Notes: generated by a model from the letters alone, not told the origin. A DNA stretch of 64,000 bases from Streptomyces mirabilis (GCF_018310535.1 NZ_CP074102.1:7068001-7132000); one strand, 5' to 3'. Positions 42,501-51,403 are shown, counted from the stretch's first letter. Numbers and translations: made by a program.

Positions 42501-43099
42501 TCCAGACCGACAACCTGCTCGAAGCGGCCGTCGTCTACGGCTACTTCCCCTGTGTGTCCAAGGACGACGACCTGATCCTCCTGGACGAACAGGGCAACGA
42601 GCGCACCCGCTTCACCTTCCCGCGCCAGCGCCGCGGACGGCGGCTGTGCCTGGCCGACTTCTTCCGGCCCGAGGAGTCCGGTGAGCGGGACGTCGTCGGC
42701 CTCCAGGTCGTCACGGTCGGCTCCCGCATCGGCGAGGAGACGGCCAAGCTCTTCGAGTCGAACTCCTACCGCGACTACCTCGAACTGCACGGCCTGTCCG
42801 TGCAGCTGGCCGAGGCCCTCGCCGAGTACTGGCACGCCCGCGTCCGCTCCGAGCTCGGCTTCGCCGGTGAGGACCCCTCGGCCATCGAGGACATGTTCGA
42901 CCTCAAGTACCGCGGTGCCCGCTTCTCCCTCGGCTACGGTGCCTGCCCCGACCTGGAGGACCGCGCCAAGATCGCCGAACTCCTGGAGCCCGAGCGCATC
43001 GGCGTCCACCTCTCGGAGGAGTTCCAGCTGCACCCCGAGCAGTCCACGGACGCGATCGTGATCCACCACCCGGAGGCGAAGTACTTCAACGCGAGGTGA
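39554..43099 (+). CDS. metH: Cobalamin-dependent methionine synthase
   Basis: A 1,181-residue four-module enzyme that transfers the methyl group of methyltetrahydrofolate to homocysteine through cobalamin. The homocysteine domain holds zinc ligands Cys242, Cys308 and Cys309 (GLNCATG, GGCCGTTPEH). Then come the folate barrel (AIGERTNANGSKKFRE), the cap, and the B12 domain with cobalt-ligand His758 in RGDVHDIGKNLVDI. The C-terminal reactivation domain carries RFSLGYGACPDLEDRAKIAE, with Tyr for SAM binding. It follows GGGAG at 8 bases. No cobalamin riboswitch fits the 270-base upstream gap. It closes the methionine cycle that the salvage island also feeds. Confidence 0.96.
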   Translation: MASLPNPSLSSELAENRTRIAALREALAERVVVADGAMGTMLQAQDPTLEDFENLEGCNEILNLTRPDIVRSVHEAYFEVGVDCVETNTFGANHSALGEYDIPERVYELSEAGARIAREVADEFTASTGQQRWVLGSMGPGTKLPTLGHAPYTTLRDAYQQNAEGMIAGGADALIVETTQDLLQTKAAVLGARRAMDATGLVLPLVVSVTVETTGTMLLGSEIGAALTALEPLGIDMIGLNCATGPAEMSEHLRYLARHSRIPLSCMPNAGLPVLGRDGAHYPLTAPELAGAQETFVREYGLSLIGGCCGTTPEHLRQVVERVRDLTPTARDPRPEPGAASLYQTVPFRQDTAYMAIGERTNANGSKKFREAMLEGRWDDCVEMARDQIREGAHMLDLCVDYVGRDGVADMQELAGRFATASTLPIVLDSTEVEVLRAGLEKLGGRAVINSVNYEDGDGPESRFAKVTRLAQEHGAALIALTIDEEGQARTVETKVAIAERLIEDLTTNWGIHESDILIDALTFTICTGQEESRKDGIATIEAIRELKRRRPDVQTTLGLSNISFGLNPAARILLNSVFLDECVKAGLDSAIVHASKILPIARFDEEQVTTALDLIYDRRIAQQGDEPAYDPLQKLMALFEGATTKSLRAGKAEELAALPLDERLKRRIIDGEKNGLEADLAEALQTRPALDIVNETLLDGMKVVGELFGSGQMQLPFVLQSAEVMKTAVAYLEPHMEKSDAEGKGTIVLATVRGDVHDIGKNLVDIILSNNGYNVVNLGIKQPVSAILDAAEEHRADVIGMSGLLVKSTVIMKENLEELNQRGLSAEYPVILGGAALTRAYVEQDLHEIYEGEVRYARDAFEGLRLMDALIGVKRGVPGAVLPELKQRRVRATAPTVVEERPEEGHVRSDVAVDNPVPTPPFWGTRVIKGIQLKEYASWLDEGALFKGQWGLKQARAGDGPTYEELVETEGRPRLRGLLDKLQTDNLLEAAVVYGYFPCVSKDDDLILLDEQGNERTRFTFPRQRRGRRLCLADFFRPEESGERDVVGLQVVTVGSRIGEETAKLFESNSYRDYLELHGLSVQLAEALAEYWHARVRSELGFAGEDPSAIEDMFDLKYRGARFSLGYGACPDLEDRAKIAELLEPERIGVHLSEEFQLHPEQSTDAIVIHHPEAKYFNAR

Positions 43100-43180
43100 C
43101 TCGGCGCGAGGCGAGTCAGCGGGCCCCCACAACCAACAGGCGTTTCACCTGACGCCGTCGTACACTGGACGGTCCACAGC

Positions 43181-43209
43181 AGGCCGGTTCCCCCTGAGGG
43201 AACCGGCCT
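43181..43209 (+). terminator. Hairpin terminator after metH
   Basis: A perfect 12-bp stem (AGGCCGGTTCCC) with a 5-base loop, followed by TCTCGTCCCT, lies 28 bases before the HAD gene start. The HAD gene must therefore either tolerate readthrough or start transcription inside this gap. Confidence 0.75.
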
Positions 43210-43236
43210 TCTCGTCCCTCAAGGAGGTGCGCCAGG

Positions 43237-43938
43237 ATGACCACTACGGTTCCCGCGCTCGGTACCCGTACGGCCGAAGGCTCAGCGCTGCAGGCCGTGC
43301 TCCTGGACATGGACGGCACCCTGGTGGACACCGAGGGGTTCTGGTGGGACGTCGAGGTCGAGATCTTCCGGACGCTCGGGCACACCCTCGACGACTCCTG
43401 GCGCCATGTGGTGGTCGGCGGCCCCATGACCCGCAGCGCGGGCTTCCTGATCGAGGCCACCGGGGCCGACATCACGCTCGGCGAGCTCACGGTGCTGCTC
43501 AACGACGGTTTCGAGGACCGTATCGACCGGGCGCTGCCGCTGATGCCGGGGGCGGCCAGACTCCTCGCGGAGCTCGCCGCGCACGAGATCCCCACCGCCC
43601 TGGTCTCCGCCTCGCACCGGCGCATCATCGACCGTGTTCTGGCCTCCCTGGGCCCCCAGTACTTCGCGCTGACCGTCGCGGGCGACGAGGTGGAGCGGAC
43701 CAAGCCCTTCCCCGACCCCTATCTGCTGGCGGCGTCCGGACTCGGCGCCGAACCGGCCCGGTGTGCCGTCATCGAGGACACCGCCACGGGCGTCGCCGCC
43801 GCGGAGGCCGCGGGCTGCCACGTGGTCGCCGTCCCCTCCGTCGCCCCGATCGCCCCCGCCGTCCGGCGCACGGTCGTGACCTCCCTCGAAGAGGTCGACC
43901 TGCCTTTTCTCCGTGGCCTGATGACGGAAATGCGCTAG
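43237..43938 (+). CDS. HAD-superfamily hydrolase (subfamily IA)
   Basis: A 233-residue HAD phosphatase. Motif I is LLDMDGTLVDTEG, motif II is in ALVSASHRRI, and motif III/IV are TKPFPDPYLLAA and CAVIEDTATGVAAAEAAGC. The layout is that of phosphoglycolate phosphatase, beta-phosphoglucomutase and related cap-type C1 enzymes. The substrate is unknown. AAGGAGG precedes the ATG. It is separated from metH by a terminator. Confidence 0.87.
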   Translation: MTTTVPALGTRTAEGSALQAVLLDMDGTLVDTEGFWWDVEVEIFRTLGHTLDDSWRHVVVGGPMTRSAGFLIEATGADITLGELTVLLNDGFEDRIDRALPLMPGAARLLAELAAHEIPTALVSASHRRIIDRVLASLGPQYFALTVAGDEVERTKPFPDPYLLAASGLGAEPARCAVIEDTATGVAAAEAAGCHVVAVPSVAPIAPAVRRTVVTSLEEVDLPFLRGLMTEMR

Positions 43939-44383
43939 GCGTTCACCCAGCGTGCATAACCGAATGTGCCGCTATCCCCTGCGTATCCGCAGGTAAGGGC
44001 CCCGGACCTGCCACGGGAAATTCAATCCGGGGCCGGATGGCCGAATTCCGGTACTCTCCCACCGAGTTGGCGGTGTGAGGTTCGTCACCTGGCAGGGGGT
44101 CGACATTCGGACTGCCGTGTGCAGTGACCCCCCTTTCGGGGGTGGTCGACGTGCCCTTGTGTCCCGATTGGTGGAACGCTGCACTAATCCTTCCGCTGTC
44201 GGGTTATCGGTGCGTCCACGCCCGGTTTCGCAGCGTGATGGGAACTCAACTCCGGTCTCTGCGGGCCGCCCTGGTGGTGCGGACTAATGTCGTCGCGAGA
44301 ACCTCGCCATAACCCCGGTGACTCGCCCGCACCACCCCTGCATGGCGGGTACACGGACACGACAGCTCTGGAGAAACTCGAGC
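43939..44383. other. 445-base intergenic region before the peptide-binding lipoproteins
   Basis: No convincing gene. It holds a small hairpin ACCCCC/GGGGGT (44127-44143) flanked by two GTCGAC palindromes (44099-44104 and 44145-44150), a possible operator, and probably the promoter of the downstream lipoprotein pair. Confidence 0.45.
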
Positions 44384-45991
44384 ATGAACCGCAAGACTTT
44401 GGTGCTGCCGGCCGTTGTCGGCTTGCTCGCCCCGGTGCTCGCCGCGTGTGGCGGTTCCAACAGCGGGGGAAGCGGCGGCGACGCGATCGTCGTGGGCACC
44501 ACGGACCGGTTCACCGCATCGAAGGATGCCCCGGCTCCTCTCGACCCGGCGTACGCGTACGACGTCGGCACCTGGAACATCCTGCGCCAGACCGTGCAGA
44601 CGCTGATGGTTCAGCCCCGCGGTGACGGCGACCCCCAGCCCGAGGCTGCCGAGAGCTGCGGTTTCACCGACTCCGGCAACGAGCGTTACGCCTGCACGCT
44701 GCGCGACGGACTGAAGTTCGCGAGTGGTGACCCGATCACCGCCAAGGACGTGAAGTTCTCGATCGACCGCGCGATGTCACTCAAGGCCGACAGCGGTGTG
44801 TTCGCGCTGCTGTCCACCGTCGACACCGTGGAGACGCAGGGCGACCGCCAGGTGATCTTCCACCTGAAGACCGCGGACGCCACCTTCCCGTTCAAGCTGT
44901 CGACCCCGGTCGCCGGCATCGTGAACCCGAAGGACTACGAGAAGGGCAAGCTGCGCGACGGCTTCTCCGTCGACGGCTCCGGCCCGTACACCCTCCAGGC
45001 CGACGTCAAGAACGACGAGGCCGACAAGATCACCTTCACCAAGAACCCGAACTACAAGGGTCTGTTGAAGCCGAAGAACGACAAGGTCGAGATGCGCTCC
45101 TTCGAGAGCGCCGACGCCATGGGCGCCGCGCTCAACAAGGGCGACATCGACCTCATGACCCGCGCGATGACGCCGGCGCAGATCACCAAGCTCGGTGCCG
45201 CCGGTGCGACCGGCAAGATCGACCTGGTCGAGATGCCCGGCCTCGAGATCCGCTACCTCGGCTTCAACACCGATGACCCGACGGTGAAGAGCAAGGCCGT
45301 CCGCCAGGCCATGGCCGAGGTGATCAACCGCGGCGAGCTCGTCTCCAAGGTGTACGGCTCCCAGGCCGAGCCGCTGTTCTCGATGGTCCCGGCCACCATC
45401 ACGGGTCACTCCAACTCGTTCTTCAACAAGTACGGCGACCCGAGCGTCTCCAAGGCCACCACGACGCTGAACAAGGCCGGCATCACCACCCCGGTGAAGC
45501 TCACCCTGCACTACACGACCGACCACTACGGCTCGGCCACCGGGCAGGAGTTCGAGGTGCTGAAGAAGCAGCTCAACGCCAGCGGCCTGTTCAGTGTCGA
45601 GATCAAGGGCGAGCCCTGGACGACGTTCCGTCCGGCCGAGAAGAAGAACGAGTACCAGGTCTACGGCATGGGCTGGTTCCCCGACTTCCCGGACGCCGAC
45701 AACTACCTGGCGCCGTTCCTCGACAAGGACAACACCCTCGGCTCGCCGTACGTGAACTCCACGATCCGCGGCACGCTGATCCCGGAGTCCCGCCGCGAGG
45801 CCGACCGCCTCACCGCGTCGAAGAGCCTCACCGAGATCCAGGACAAGGTGGCCGACGACGTACCGCTCCTGCCGCTGTGGCAGGGCAAGCAGTACATCGC
45901 CGCGCGGGACGACATCACCGGCACCGAGTGGGCGCTCAACTCGTCCTCCACGCTCCAGCTGTGGGAGCTCGGCCGCGGTGTGAGTGGCTGA
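44384..45991 (+). CDS. Family 5 solute-binding lipoprotein (peptide/nickel type), first of two
   Basis: A 535-residue DppA/OppA-type lipoprotein with lipidation at Cys22 (VVGLLAPVLAACGGS). Family features are YDVGTWNILRQTVQTLM, RDGLKFASGDPITAKDVKFS and FPFKLSTPVAGIVNPKDYEK. It would bind peptides or similar ligands outside the membrane. No permease or ATPase gene is adjacent, so it is an orphan that must use a transporter encoded elsewhere or act as a sensor. GGAG lies 10 bases before the start. It is paralogous to the next gene and shares its order of motifs. Confidence 0.88.
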   Translation: MNRKTLVLPAVVGLLAPVLAACGGSNSGGSGGDAIVVGTTDRFTASKDAPAPLDPAYAYDVGTWNILRQTVQTLMVQPRGDGDPQPEAAESCGFTDSGNERYACTLRDGLKFASGDPITAKDVKFSIDRAMSLKADSGVFALLSTVDTVETQGDRQVIFHLKTADATFPFKLSTPVAGIVNPKDYEKGKLRDGFSVDGSGPYTLQADVKNDEADKITFTKNPNYKGLLKPKNDKVEMRSFESADAMGAALNKGDIDLMTRAMTPAQITKLGAAGATGKIDLVEMPGLEIRYLGFNTDDPTVKSKAVRQAMAEVINRGELVSKVYGSQAEPLFSMVPATITGHSNSFFNKYGDPSVSKATTTLNKAGITTPVKLTLHYTTDHYGSATGQEFEVLKKQLNASGLFSVEIKGEPWTTFRPAEKKNEYQVYGMGWFPDFPDADNYLAPFLDKDNTLGSPYVNSTIRGTLIPESRREADRLTASKSLTEIQDKVADDVPLLPLWQGKQYIAARDDITGTEWALNSSSTLQLWELGRGVSG

Positions 45992-46079
45992 CCGGTCCTT
46001 CACAGGGCGCCGGGTCCCGTGGACCCGGCGCCCGACCGCCCGACCCGGCGCCCGCTCCACGTGGCGTTCCAGAGAAACA

Positions 46080-47681
46080 ATGACAAGGCACCTCCTCGTG
46101 AACATGCGCAACCAGTGGCCAGTCCTGTCCGTCGCGACGGGGCTGGCCGCCGGTCTGCTCGCCGGCTGCGGCTCGCAGACGAGCGAGCCCGGCAGCACAG
46201 GCTCCTCCCTGGTGATGGGGATGTCCGACGACGTCCTGGCCACCGACCCGGCATCCGGTTACGACCCGGGGTCCTGGCTGTTGTTCAACAACGTCTTCCA
46301 GTCGTTGCTGAGCTTCCCCGACGGCGGTACGGAGCCGGTTCCCGAGGCGGCCAAGGAGTGCGCGTTCTCGGACGCCACGACCAAGGTCTACAAGTGCACG
46401 CTCCAGGACGGCCTGAAGTTCAGCAACGGTGACGCCCTCACCTCCGAGGACGTCAAGTTCTCCTTCGACCGCATTCTGAAGATCGACGACGCCTCCGGTC
46501 CGGCCGTCATGTTCCCCATGCTCGACACGGTCCAGACCCCGGACTCGAAGACCGTCGTCTTCAGGCTGAAGTACGCCGACGCCACCTTCCCCAGCAAGAT
46601 CGCCTCCGGCGCCGGCTCGATCGTGGACCACCAGCAGTACGCGGACAACGGGCTGCGCAGGGACGACCAGGCGGTCGGCTCGGGCCCGTACAAGCTGGAC
46701 TCCTTCGGCAAGGACCAGGCCGTCTTCTCGGTCAACGACAGCTACAAGGGCACCGCCAAGGTGAAGAACTCCGGCATCACGCTGAAGTTCTTCCACGGCG
46801 ACCAGACCGCCCTGAAGAAGGCGCTGCTGAACCACCAGGTCGACATCGCCTACCGAGGTCTCGCCGCCGACGACATCGCGGACATCAGCAACGACACCTC
46901 CACCGGCAGGGGCGTCAACGTCGTCGAGGGCACCAGCGCCGAAGTCCAGCACATGGTCTTCAACATGGACGACCCGGTCGCCGGCAAGCTCGGCGTGCGC
47001 AAGGCCATCGCCTATCTGCTCGACCGCGAGGCCCTGGTCAACAAGGTCTACAAGGACACCGCGACGCCGCTGTACTCGATCGTCCCGGCCGGTGTCACCG
47101 GCCACAACACGGCCTTCTTCGACCGCTACGGCGCCCGCCCCTCGAAGACGAAGGCCGCCGCCGCGCTCCGGGCCGAGGGCATCACCGGCAAGGTCGAGCT
47201 CACGCTCTGGTCGACCCCCTCGCGCTACGGCCCCGCCACCGACCAGGAGTTCAGGGCGATCGCCCAGCAGCTCAACGCCAGCGGGCTGTTCGACGCGACC
47301 GTGAGGTCCGTCGCGTACAGCCAGTACGAGAAGGACATCGCCAAGGGCAAGTACGGCGTGTACGTGAAGGGCTGGGTGCCCGACTACCCGGACCCCGACA
47401 ACTTCACGGCCCCCTTCTTCGGCAAGGGCAACGTGCTGAGCAACCACTACACGAACAGCACGATCACCGGTCGGCTCATCCCGAAGACGGCCGCCCAGAG
47501 CGACCGCTCCTCGACCGACACCGAGTACGGCAAGATCCAGGACATCGTGGCCGAGGACCTCCCGGTCATCCCGATCTGGCAGGCCAAGCAGTACGCGATC
47601 GTGCGGGACAACGTCTACGGCCTCGAGTACTGCCTCGACGCCTCGACGGTGTTCCGCTTCTGGGAGATCAGCAAGGACTGA
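46080..47681 (+). CDS. Family 5 solute-binding lipoprotein, second of two
   Basis: A 533-residue paralogue of the preceding lipoprotein, lipidated at Cys30 (ATGLAAGLLAGCGS). It has the same landmarks: YDPGSWLLFNNVFQSLL, LQDGLKFSNGDALTSEDVKFS and ISKD at the end. The start is uncertain; ATG at 46104 would give a shorter signal peptide that looks more typical. The gene is 88 bases after its paralogue, likely one transcript, and again no channel genes follow. A tandem duplication with divergence is the simplest history. Confidence 0.85.
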   Translation: MTRHLLVNMRNQWPVLSVATGLAAGLLAGCGSQTSEPGSTGSSLVMGMSDDVLATDPASGYDPGSWLLFNNVFQSLLSFPDGGTEPVPEAAKECAFSDATTKVYKCTLQDGLKFSNGDALTSEDVKFSFDRILKIDDASGPAVMFPMLDTVQTPDSKTVVFRLKYADATFPSKIASGAGSIVDHQQYADNGLRRDDQAVGSGPYKLDSFGKDQAVFSVNDSYKGTAKVKNSGITLKFFHGDQTALKKALLNHQVDIAYRGLAADDIADISNDTSTGRGVNVVEGTSAEVQHMVFNMDDPVAGKLGVRKAIAYLLDREALVNKVYKDTATPLYSIVPAGVTGHNTAFFDRYGARPSKTKAAAALRAEGITGKVELTLWSTPSRYGPATDQEFRAIAQQLNASGLFDATVRSVAYSQYEKDIAKGKYGVYVKGWVPDYPDPDNFTAPFFGKGNVLSNHYTNSTITGRLIPKTAAQSDRSSTDTEYGKIQDIVAEDLPVIPIWQAKQYAIVRDNVYGLEYCLDASTVFRFWEISKD

Positions 47682-47704
47682 CTCCACCACCGCCGGTACG
47701 AACG

Positions 47705-47741
47705 CCGAGGGCGCCCTCTTCGTGGAAGGGGGCGCCCTCGG
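47705..47741 (+). terminator. Terminator after the lipoprotein pair
   Basis: A 12-bp stem (CCGAGGGCGCCC) with extra internal pairing lies 24 bases after the stop, between convergent genes, and can serve both strands. Confidence 0.75.
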
Positions 47742-47776
47742 TCGTGCTCCTGGGGGAGTGGACGGCGTATCGGGGG

Positions 47777-48451
47777 TTACTGCTGTGCGCCCGGGCGCAC
47801 CAACCCGCTCTCGTACGCGTACACCGCGGCCTGCACCCGGTCGCGCAGCCCCAACTTGGTGAGCACATGGCCCACATGCGTCTTGACGGTGGTCTCGCTG
47901 ACGAACAGGTCGGCGGCGATCTCCGCGTTCGACAGGCCGCGCGCCACCAGCTTCAGCACCTCGACCTCCCGCTCGGTCAGGGTGTGCAGCGTGTCGGGCA
48001 CCGGCTCGTCGCCGGAGGGCAGATGACCCGCGTACTTGTCGAGAAGCCGACGGGTGATGCTCGGCGCGAGCATCGCCTCGCCCGCGGCGACCACCCGGAT
48101 CGCCTGCACCAGCTCATTGGCCGGCGCGTCCTTGAGGAGGAAGCCGCTGGCCCCGGCGCGCAGCGCCTCCACCACGTACTCGTCGAGGTCGAAGGTCGTC
48201 AGGACGAGCACCTTGGCCGGTCCGTCCCGCCCCGGCCCGGTGATCTGCCGGGTCGCCTCCACCCCGTCCATCCTCGGCATACGGATGTCCATCAGAACCA
48301 CATCGGGCTGCAGCGCACGTACCTGATCGAGTGCCTGGAGACCGTCACCGGCCTCACCGACGACCGCGATGTCCTGCTCCGCCTCCAGAATCATCCGGAA
48401 GCCGGTACGCAGCAGCGGCTGGTCGTCGACCAGTAGGACGCGGATGGCCAC
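47777..48451 (-). CDS. NarL/LuxR-type response regulator without adjacent kinase
   Basis: A 224-residue two-component regulator. The receiver domain has the acidic pocket VLLVDDQPLLRTG, phosphoacceptor Asp55 (VVLMDIRMPRMDG) and the conserved Thr and Lys regions (VLTTFDLDEYVV, FLLKDAP). The C-terminal LuxR HTH is LTEREVEVLKLVARGLSNAE. GTG at 48451 follows AGGAGA. No sensor kinase lies beside it, so its partner is unknown. Confidence 0.92.
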   Translation of the reverse strand: MAIRVLLVDDQPLLRTGFRMILEAEQDIAVVGEAGDGLQALDQVRALQPDVVLMDIRMPRMDGVEATRQITGPGRDGPAKVLVLTTFDLDEYVVEALRAGASGFLLKDAPANELVQAIRVVAAGEAMLAPSITRRLLDKYAGHLPSGDEPVPDTLHTLTEREVEVLKLVARGLSNAEIAADLFVSETTVKTHVGHVLTKLGLRDRVQAAVYAYESGLVRPGAQQ

Positions 48452-48514
48452 GTAAGTCTCCTTGAGGTCTGTCCGGCGGACCAGGCCGGAGCTGAGCAAC
48501 GCGCCGGACAGGCC

Positions 48515-49537
48515 CTAATCCCGCCCCATTCTGCCCTGCTCGGTGACGCCTGACTCCGGCGCCCTGACCGGCAGCGGATAGGGCGGGGGAGTACCGCCGA
48601 ATTCCGGACATACGGCTTGGTGGTCGCACCAACCGCAGAGCTTGGTGGGCCTCGGTCGCCAGTCGCCCGTCTCGGTGGCCTGCCGGATCGCCTCCCACAG
48701 GGCGAGCAGCTTGCGCTCGACCCGCTCCAGGTCCTCGATCATCGGGTCGTACGTCACCACGTCGCCGCTGCCGAGGTAGACGAGCTGGAGCCGGCGCGGG
48801 ACCACCCGCTTCAGCCGCCACACCACCAGGGCGTAGAACTTCATCTGGAACAGCGCACCCTCGGCGTACTCCGGCCGCGGCGCCTTGCCCGTCTTGTAGT
48901 CGACGATCCGGACCTCGCCCGTCGGGGCCACGTCGACGCGGTCGATGATGCCGCGCAGCTTCAGCCCGGAGTCGAGCCGGGCCTCGACGGCCAGCTCGCG
49001 CTCGGCGGGCTCCAGCCGCGTCGGGTCCTCAAGACTGAACCAGCGCTCCACCAGCTGCTCGGCCTCGCCCAGCCAGCGCGTCAACCGCTCGCCGTCGGGA
49101 TCGTCGGCGAACAGCTCCACGACCTCCGGCCGCGTCTCGCGCAGCCGGTCCCACTGCCCGGGAATGAGCGACTTGGCGCGCGGAGCCGTCCGCTCCGCCG
49201 CCGGAGCGTCGAAGAGGCGCTCCAGCACCGCGTGGACCAGCGTGCCGCGGGTGGCCGCCTCACTCGGCTTCTCGGGGAGTCTGTCGATCACCCGGAACCG
49301 GTAGAGCAACGGGCACTGCATGAAGTCGCCGGCCCGTGAGGGTGACAGCGAGCTCGGAGGCAGGGCCGGTCGGGCCGCGGGAACCGCCGACGCGTCCGTC
49401 GCCTCGGCCACGGCGGCTTCGGCCACGTCAGCCTCGGCCACGGCAGCCTCGGCCACGGCAGCCTCGGCCGTGACGGCTTCGGCCGCGTCGGCTTCGGTCG
49501 GCTCGGGCGGCACGGCGCCCCCGGTGCTGGTTTCCAT
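48515..49537 (-). CDS. RecB-family PD-(D/E)XK nuclease with Fe-S cysteines
   Basis: A 340-residue exonuclease-like protein. The nuclease core shows the Asp of GIIDRVDVAPTG and the D-x-K of VRIVDYKTGKAP. Cysteines suited to a 4Fe-4S cluster bracket it: Cys in DFMQCPLLYRFR upstream and C-x2-C-x5-C in KLCGWCDHQAVCPEF downstream, as in AddB and Cas4. Residues about 15-45 are an Ala/Glu/Val repeat (AEAAVAEA) coded by a short tandem DNA repeat. The function in Streptomyces is unknown; no cas genes are near. It diverges from the site-2 protease gene. Confidence 0.85.
   Translation of the reverse strand: METSTGGAVPPEPTEADAAEAVTAEAAVAEAAVAEADVAEAAVAEATDASAVPAARPALPPSSLSPSRAGDFMQCPLLYRFRVIDRLPEKPSEAATRGTLVHAVLERLFDAPAAERTAPRAKSLIPGQWDRLRETRPEVVELFADDPDGERLTRWLGEAEQLVERWFSLEDPTRLEPAERELAVEARLDSGLKLRGIIDRVDVAPTGEVRIVDYKTGKAPRPEYAEGALFQMKFYALVVWRLKRVVPRRLQLVYLGSGDVVTYDPMIEDLERVERKLLALWEAIRQATETGDWRPRPTKLCGWCDHQAVCPEFGGTPPPYPLPVRAPESGVTEQGRMGRD
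49395..49495 (-). repeat. Tandem repeat coding AEAAVAEA in the RecB-like gene
   Basis: Units of about 18 bases (CTCGGCCACGGCAGC type, plus-strand reading) recur four to five times and encode Ala/Glu/Val runs. Copy number probably varies between strains. Confidence 0.7.
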
Positions 49538-49724
49538 GTCCACAGACCTTACGGCCCGCCACTGACAGTGAGTGCACAGTAGGGGCTTGTGCGCGCTTGT
49601 GCGACGGAGCGGAAAACAGAGGGGGTGCCGGGGCGGAACGCGTCGCGACGGACGCATACCATCGACCCAGACCCTCCTGCTTCGCATGATCGGGAGCGGG
49701 AGACGCTTCGAACGAGGGGACATC

Positions 49725-51341
49725 GTGGACGAGAGCGGCGGGAGCGGGCAGCCGCGGTCCGGCACCGACGAAGCGACCGAGCGCCACGGGGAGCAGCGGG
49801 CCCCCTCGGCCGCGGATGCCACGCGTCCCGGACCGGAGGGCTCCGAGCACCCCACCGGGCCGACACCACCCACGACCCCGGGCACCCCCGAGGCCGCCCC
49901 GTCCCCCGACGGCCCCCACGACCCCACCGACTCCGCCCGCGAGGCCGCGACGCAGGGCGACTCCTCGAGCGGGGCCGAGGACGGGGCCGAGGTGCCCGTC
50001 GATTCCTCCCACCGGGCCGAGGCACCCGCCGGTCCCGGTTCCCCTTCCGATTCCTCTGACGAGGCCGACGCGCGTCACGGCTCCTCCGCCGGAGGCCACC
50101 CGCACACCGAGCCCGAACACCCCCGAACCCTGGCCCACTCCGGAACCGGCACCGGTACCGGCAAGACGCAGCCCCCGCGACGCGGCCGGGAGCCCGGTGG
50201 CGGGCTGCTGATGGGGCGGCCGTTCGGTGTGCCCGTGTACGTGGCGCCCAGCTGGTTCCTCGTGGCCGCGCTGATCACCTGGGTGTTCGGCGGCCAGCTC
50301 GACCGCGTGCTGCCCGAACTCGGCGCCCTGCGCTACCTCGTGTCCCTCTTCTTCGCGGTCGCCTTCTACGCCTCCGTCCTCGTCCACGAGCTGGCCCACA
50401 CGGTCGCCGCCCTGCGCTTCAAACTGCCGGTGCGCCGGATCCAGCTGCAGTTCTTCGGCGGCGTCTCGGAGATCGAGAAGGAGGCCGAGACCCCGGGCCG
50501 GGAGTTCGTACTGTCCTTCGTCGGACCACTGCTCTCCCTCGTCCTCTCGGGCCTCTTCTACCTCGCCATGCTGGCCGTCGAGCCCGGCACGGTCCCCGGC
50601 GTGCTGCTGGCCGGCCTGATGATCTCCAACCTGATCGTGGCCGGCTTCAACCTGCTCCCCGGTCTGCCCCTGGACGGCGGCCGTATGCTCCGCGCGGTCG
50701 TCTGGAAGATCACCGGCAAGCCGATGAGCGGCACGATCGCCGCCGCCTGGGTCGGCCGCGCCCTCGCCGTCTCCGTACTGATCGGCCTGCCCCTGCTCAC
50801 CCAGTCCGGAGCGCTCGGCGCCACCCAGGACAACATCGGCGGCATGGACACCGTCACCGACGCCCTGCTCGCCGCGATCCTCGCCGCGATCATCTGGACC
50901 GGCGCCGGCAACAGCCTCCGCATGGCCCGTCTGCGCGAACACCTGCCCGAGCTGCGCGCCCGCTCACTCACCCGGCGCGCGGTCCCGGTCGAGACCAGCA
51001 CCCCGCTCTCGGAGGCGCTGCGCCGCGCCAACGACGCAGGCGCCCGTGCGCTGGTCGTCGTCGACGCCAACGGCGAACCGCTCTCCCTCGTCCGCGAGGC
51101 CGCCATCGTCGGCGTACCGGAGCACCGCCGCCCCTGGGTCGCCGTCAGCGGCCTCGCCCAGGACCTCACCGACGGCATGCGCGTCTCCGCGGAACTCGCC
51201 GGCGAGGCCCTCCTGGACACTCTCCGTGCCACCCCGGCGACCGAGTACCTGGTGGTGGAGGACTCGGGCGAGATCTACGGAGTCCTGTCGGCGGCGGACG
51301 TCGAGCGAGCCTTCGTCAAGGCGATGGCCCGCCCGTCCTGA
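49725..51341 (+). CDS. Site-2 protease (M50) with CBS domains
   Basis: A 538-residue membrane metalloprotease. Residues 1-160 are a disordered Pro/Ser/Asp-rich cytoplasmic tail. Six or so membrane segments follow; the zinc motif HELAH (221-225) and GLPLDGGRM supply the ligands. The C-terminal CBS pair (about 410-538) binds adenosine nucleotides in relatives and could regulate activity. GTG at 49725 follows GAGGGGA; the long upstream frame extension lacks support. Substrates are unknown; related proteins cleave anti-sigma factors or membrane-bound precursors. Confidence 0.9.
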   Translation: MDESGGSGQPRSGTDEATERHGEQRAPSAADATRPGPEGSEHPTGPTPPTTPGTPEAAPSPDGPHDPTDSAREAATQGDSSSGAEDGAEVPVDSSHRAEAPAGPGSPSDSSDEADARHGSSAGGHPHTEPEHPRTLAHSGTGTGTGKTQPPRRGREPGGGLLMGRPFGVPVYVAPSWFLVAALITWVFGGQLDRVLPELGALRYLVSLFFAVAFYASVLVHELAHTVAALRFKLPVRRIQLQFFGGVSEIEKEAETPGREFVLSFVGPLLSLVLSGLFYLAMLAVEPGTVPGVLLAGLMISNLIVAGFNLLPGLPLDGGRMLRAVVWKITGKPMSGTIAAAWVGRALAVSVLIGLPLLTQSGALGATQDNIGGMDTVTDALLAAILAAIIWTGAGNSLRMARLREHLPELRARSLTRRAVPVETSTPLSEALRRANDAGARALVVVDANGEPLSLVREAAIVGVPEHRRPWVAVSGLAQDLTDGMRVSAELAGEALLDTLRATPATEYLVVEDSGEIYGVLSAADVERAFVKAMARPS

Positions 51342-51403
51342 GCTGTACGCGCCCCCGCCCGAGCGTGGTCGGCGCCCCGCGCAGGGACCGGTAGGCTGGT
51401 CAC

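Noticed and set aside
39539..43132. A 1,197-codon open frame on the minus strand opposite metH
   Set aside because: High-GC genes leave long antisense frames. The translation has no family pattern, while metH on the plus strand has every catalytic motif.
44075..44312. Two short open frames before the lipoprotein pair
   Set aside because: They overlap each other in different frames, have no supported ribosome site and no recognisable pattern.
48515..49537. Cas4 and a CRISPR system
   Set aside because: Only the nuclease fold and Fe-S cysteines match; there are no other cas genes or arrays in the window.
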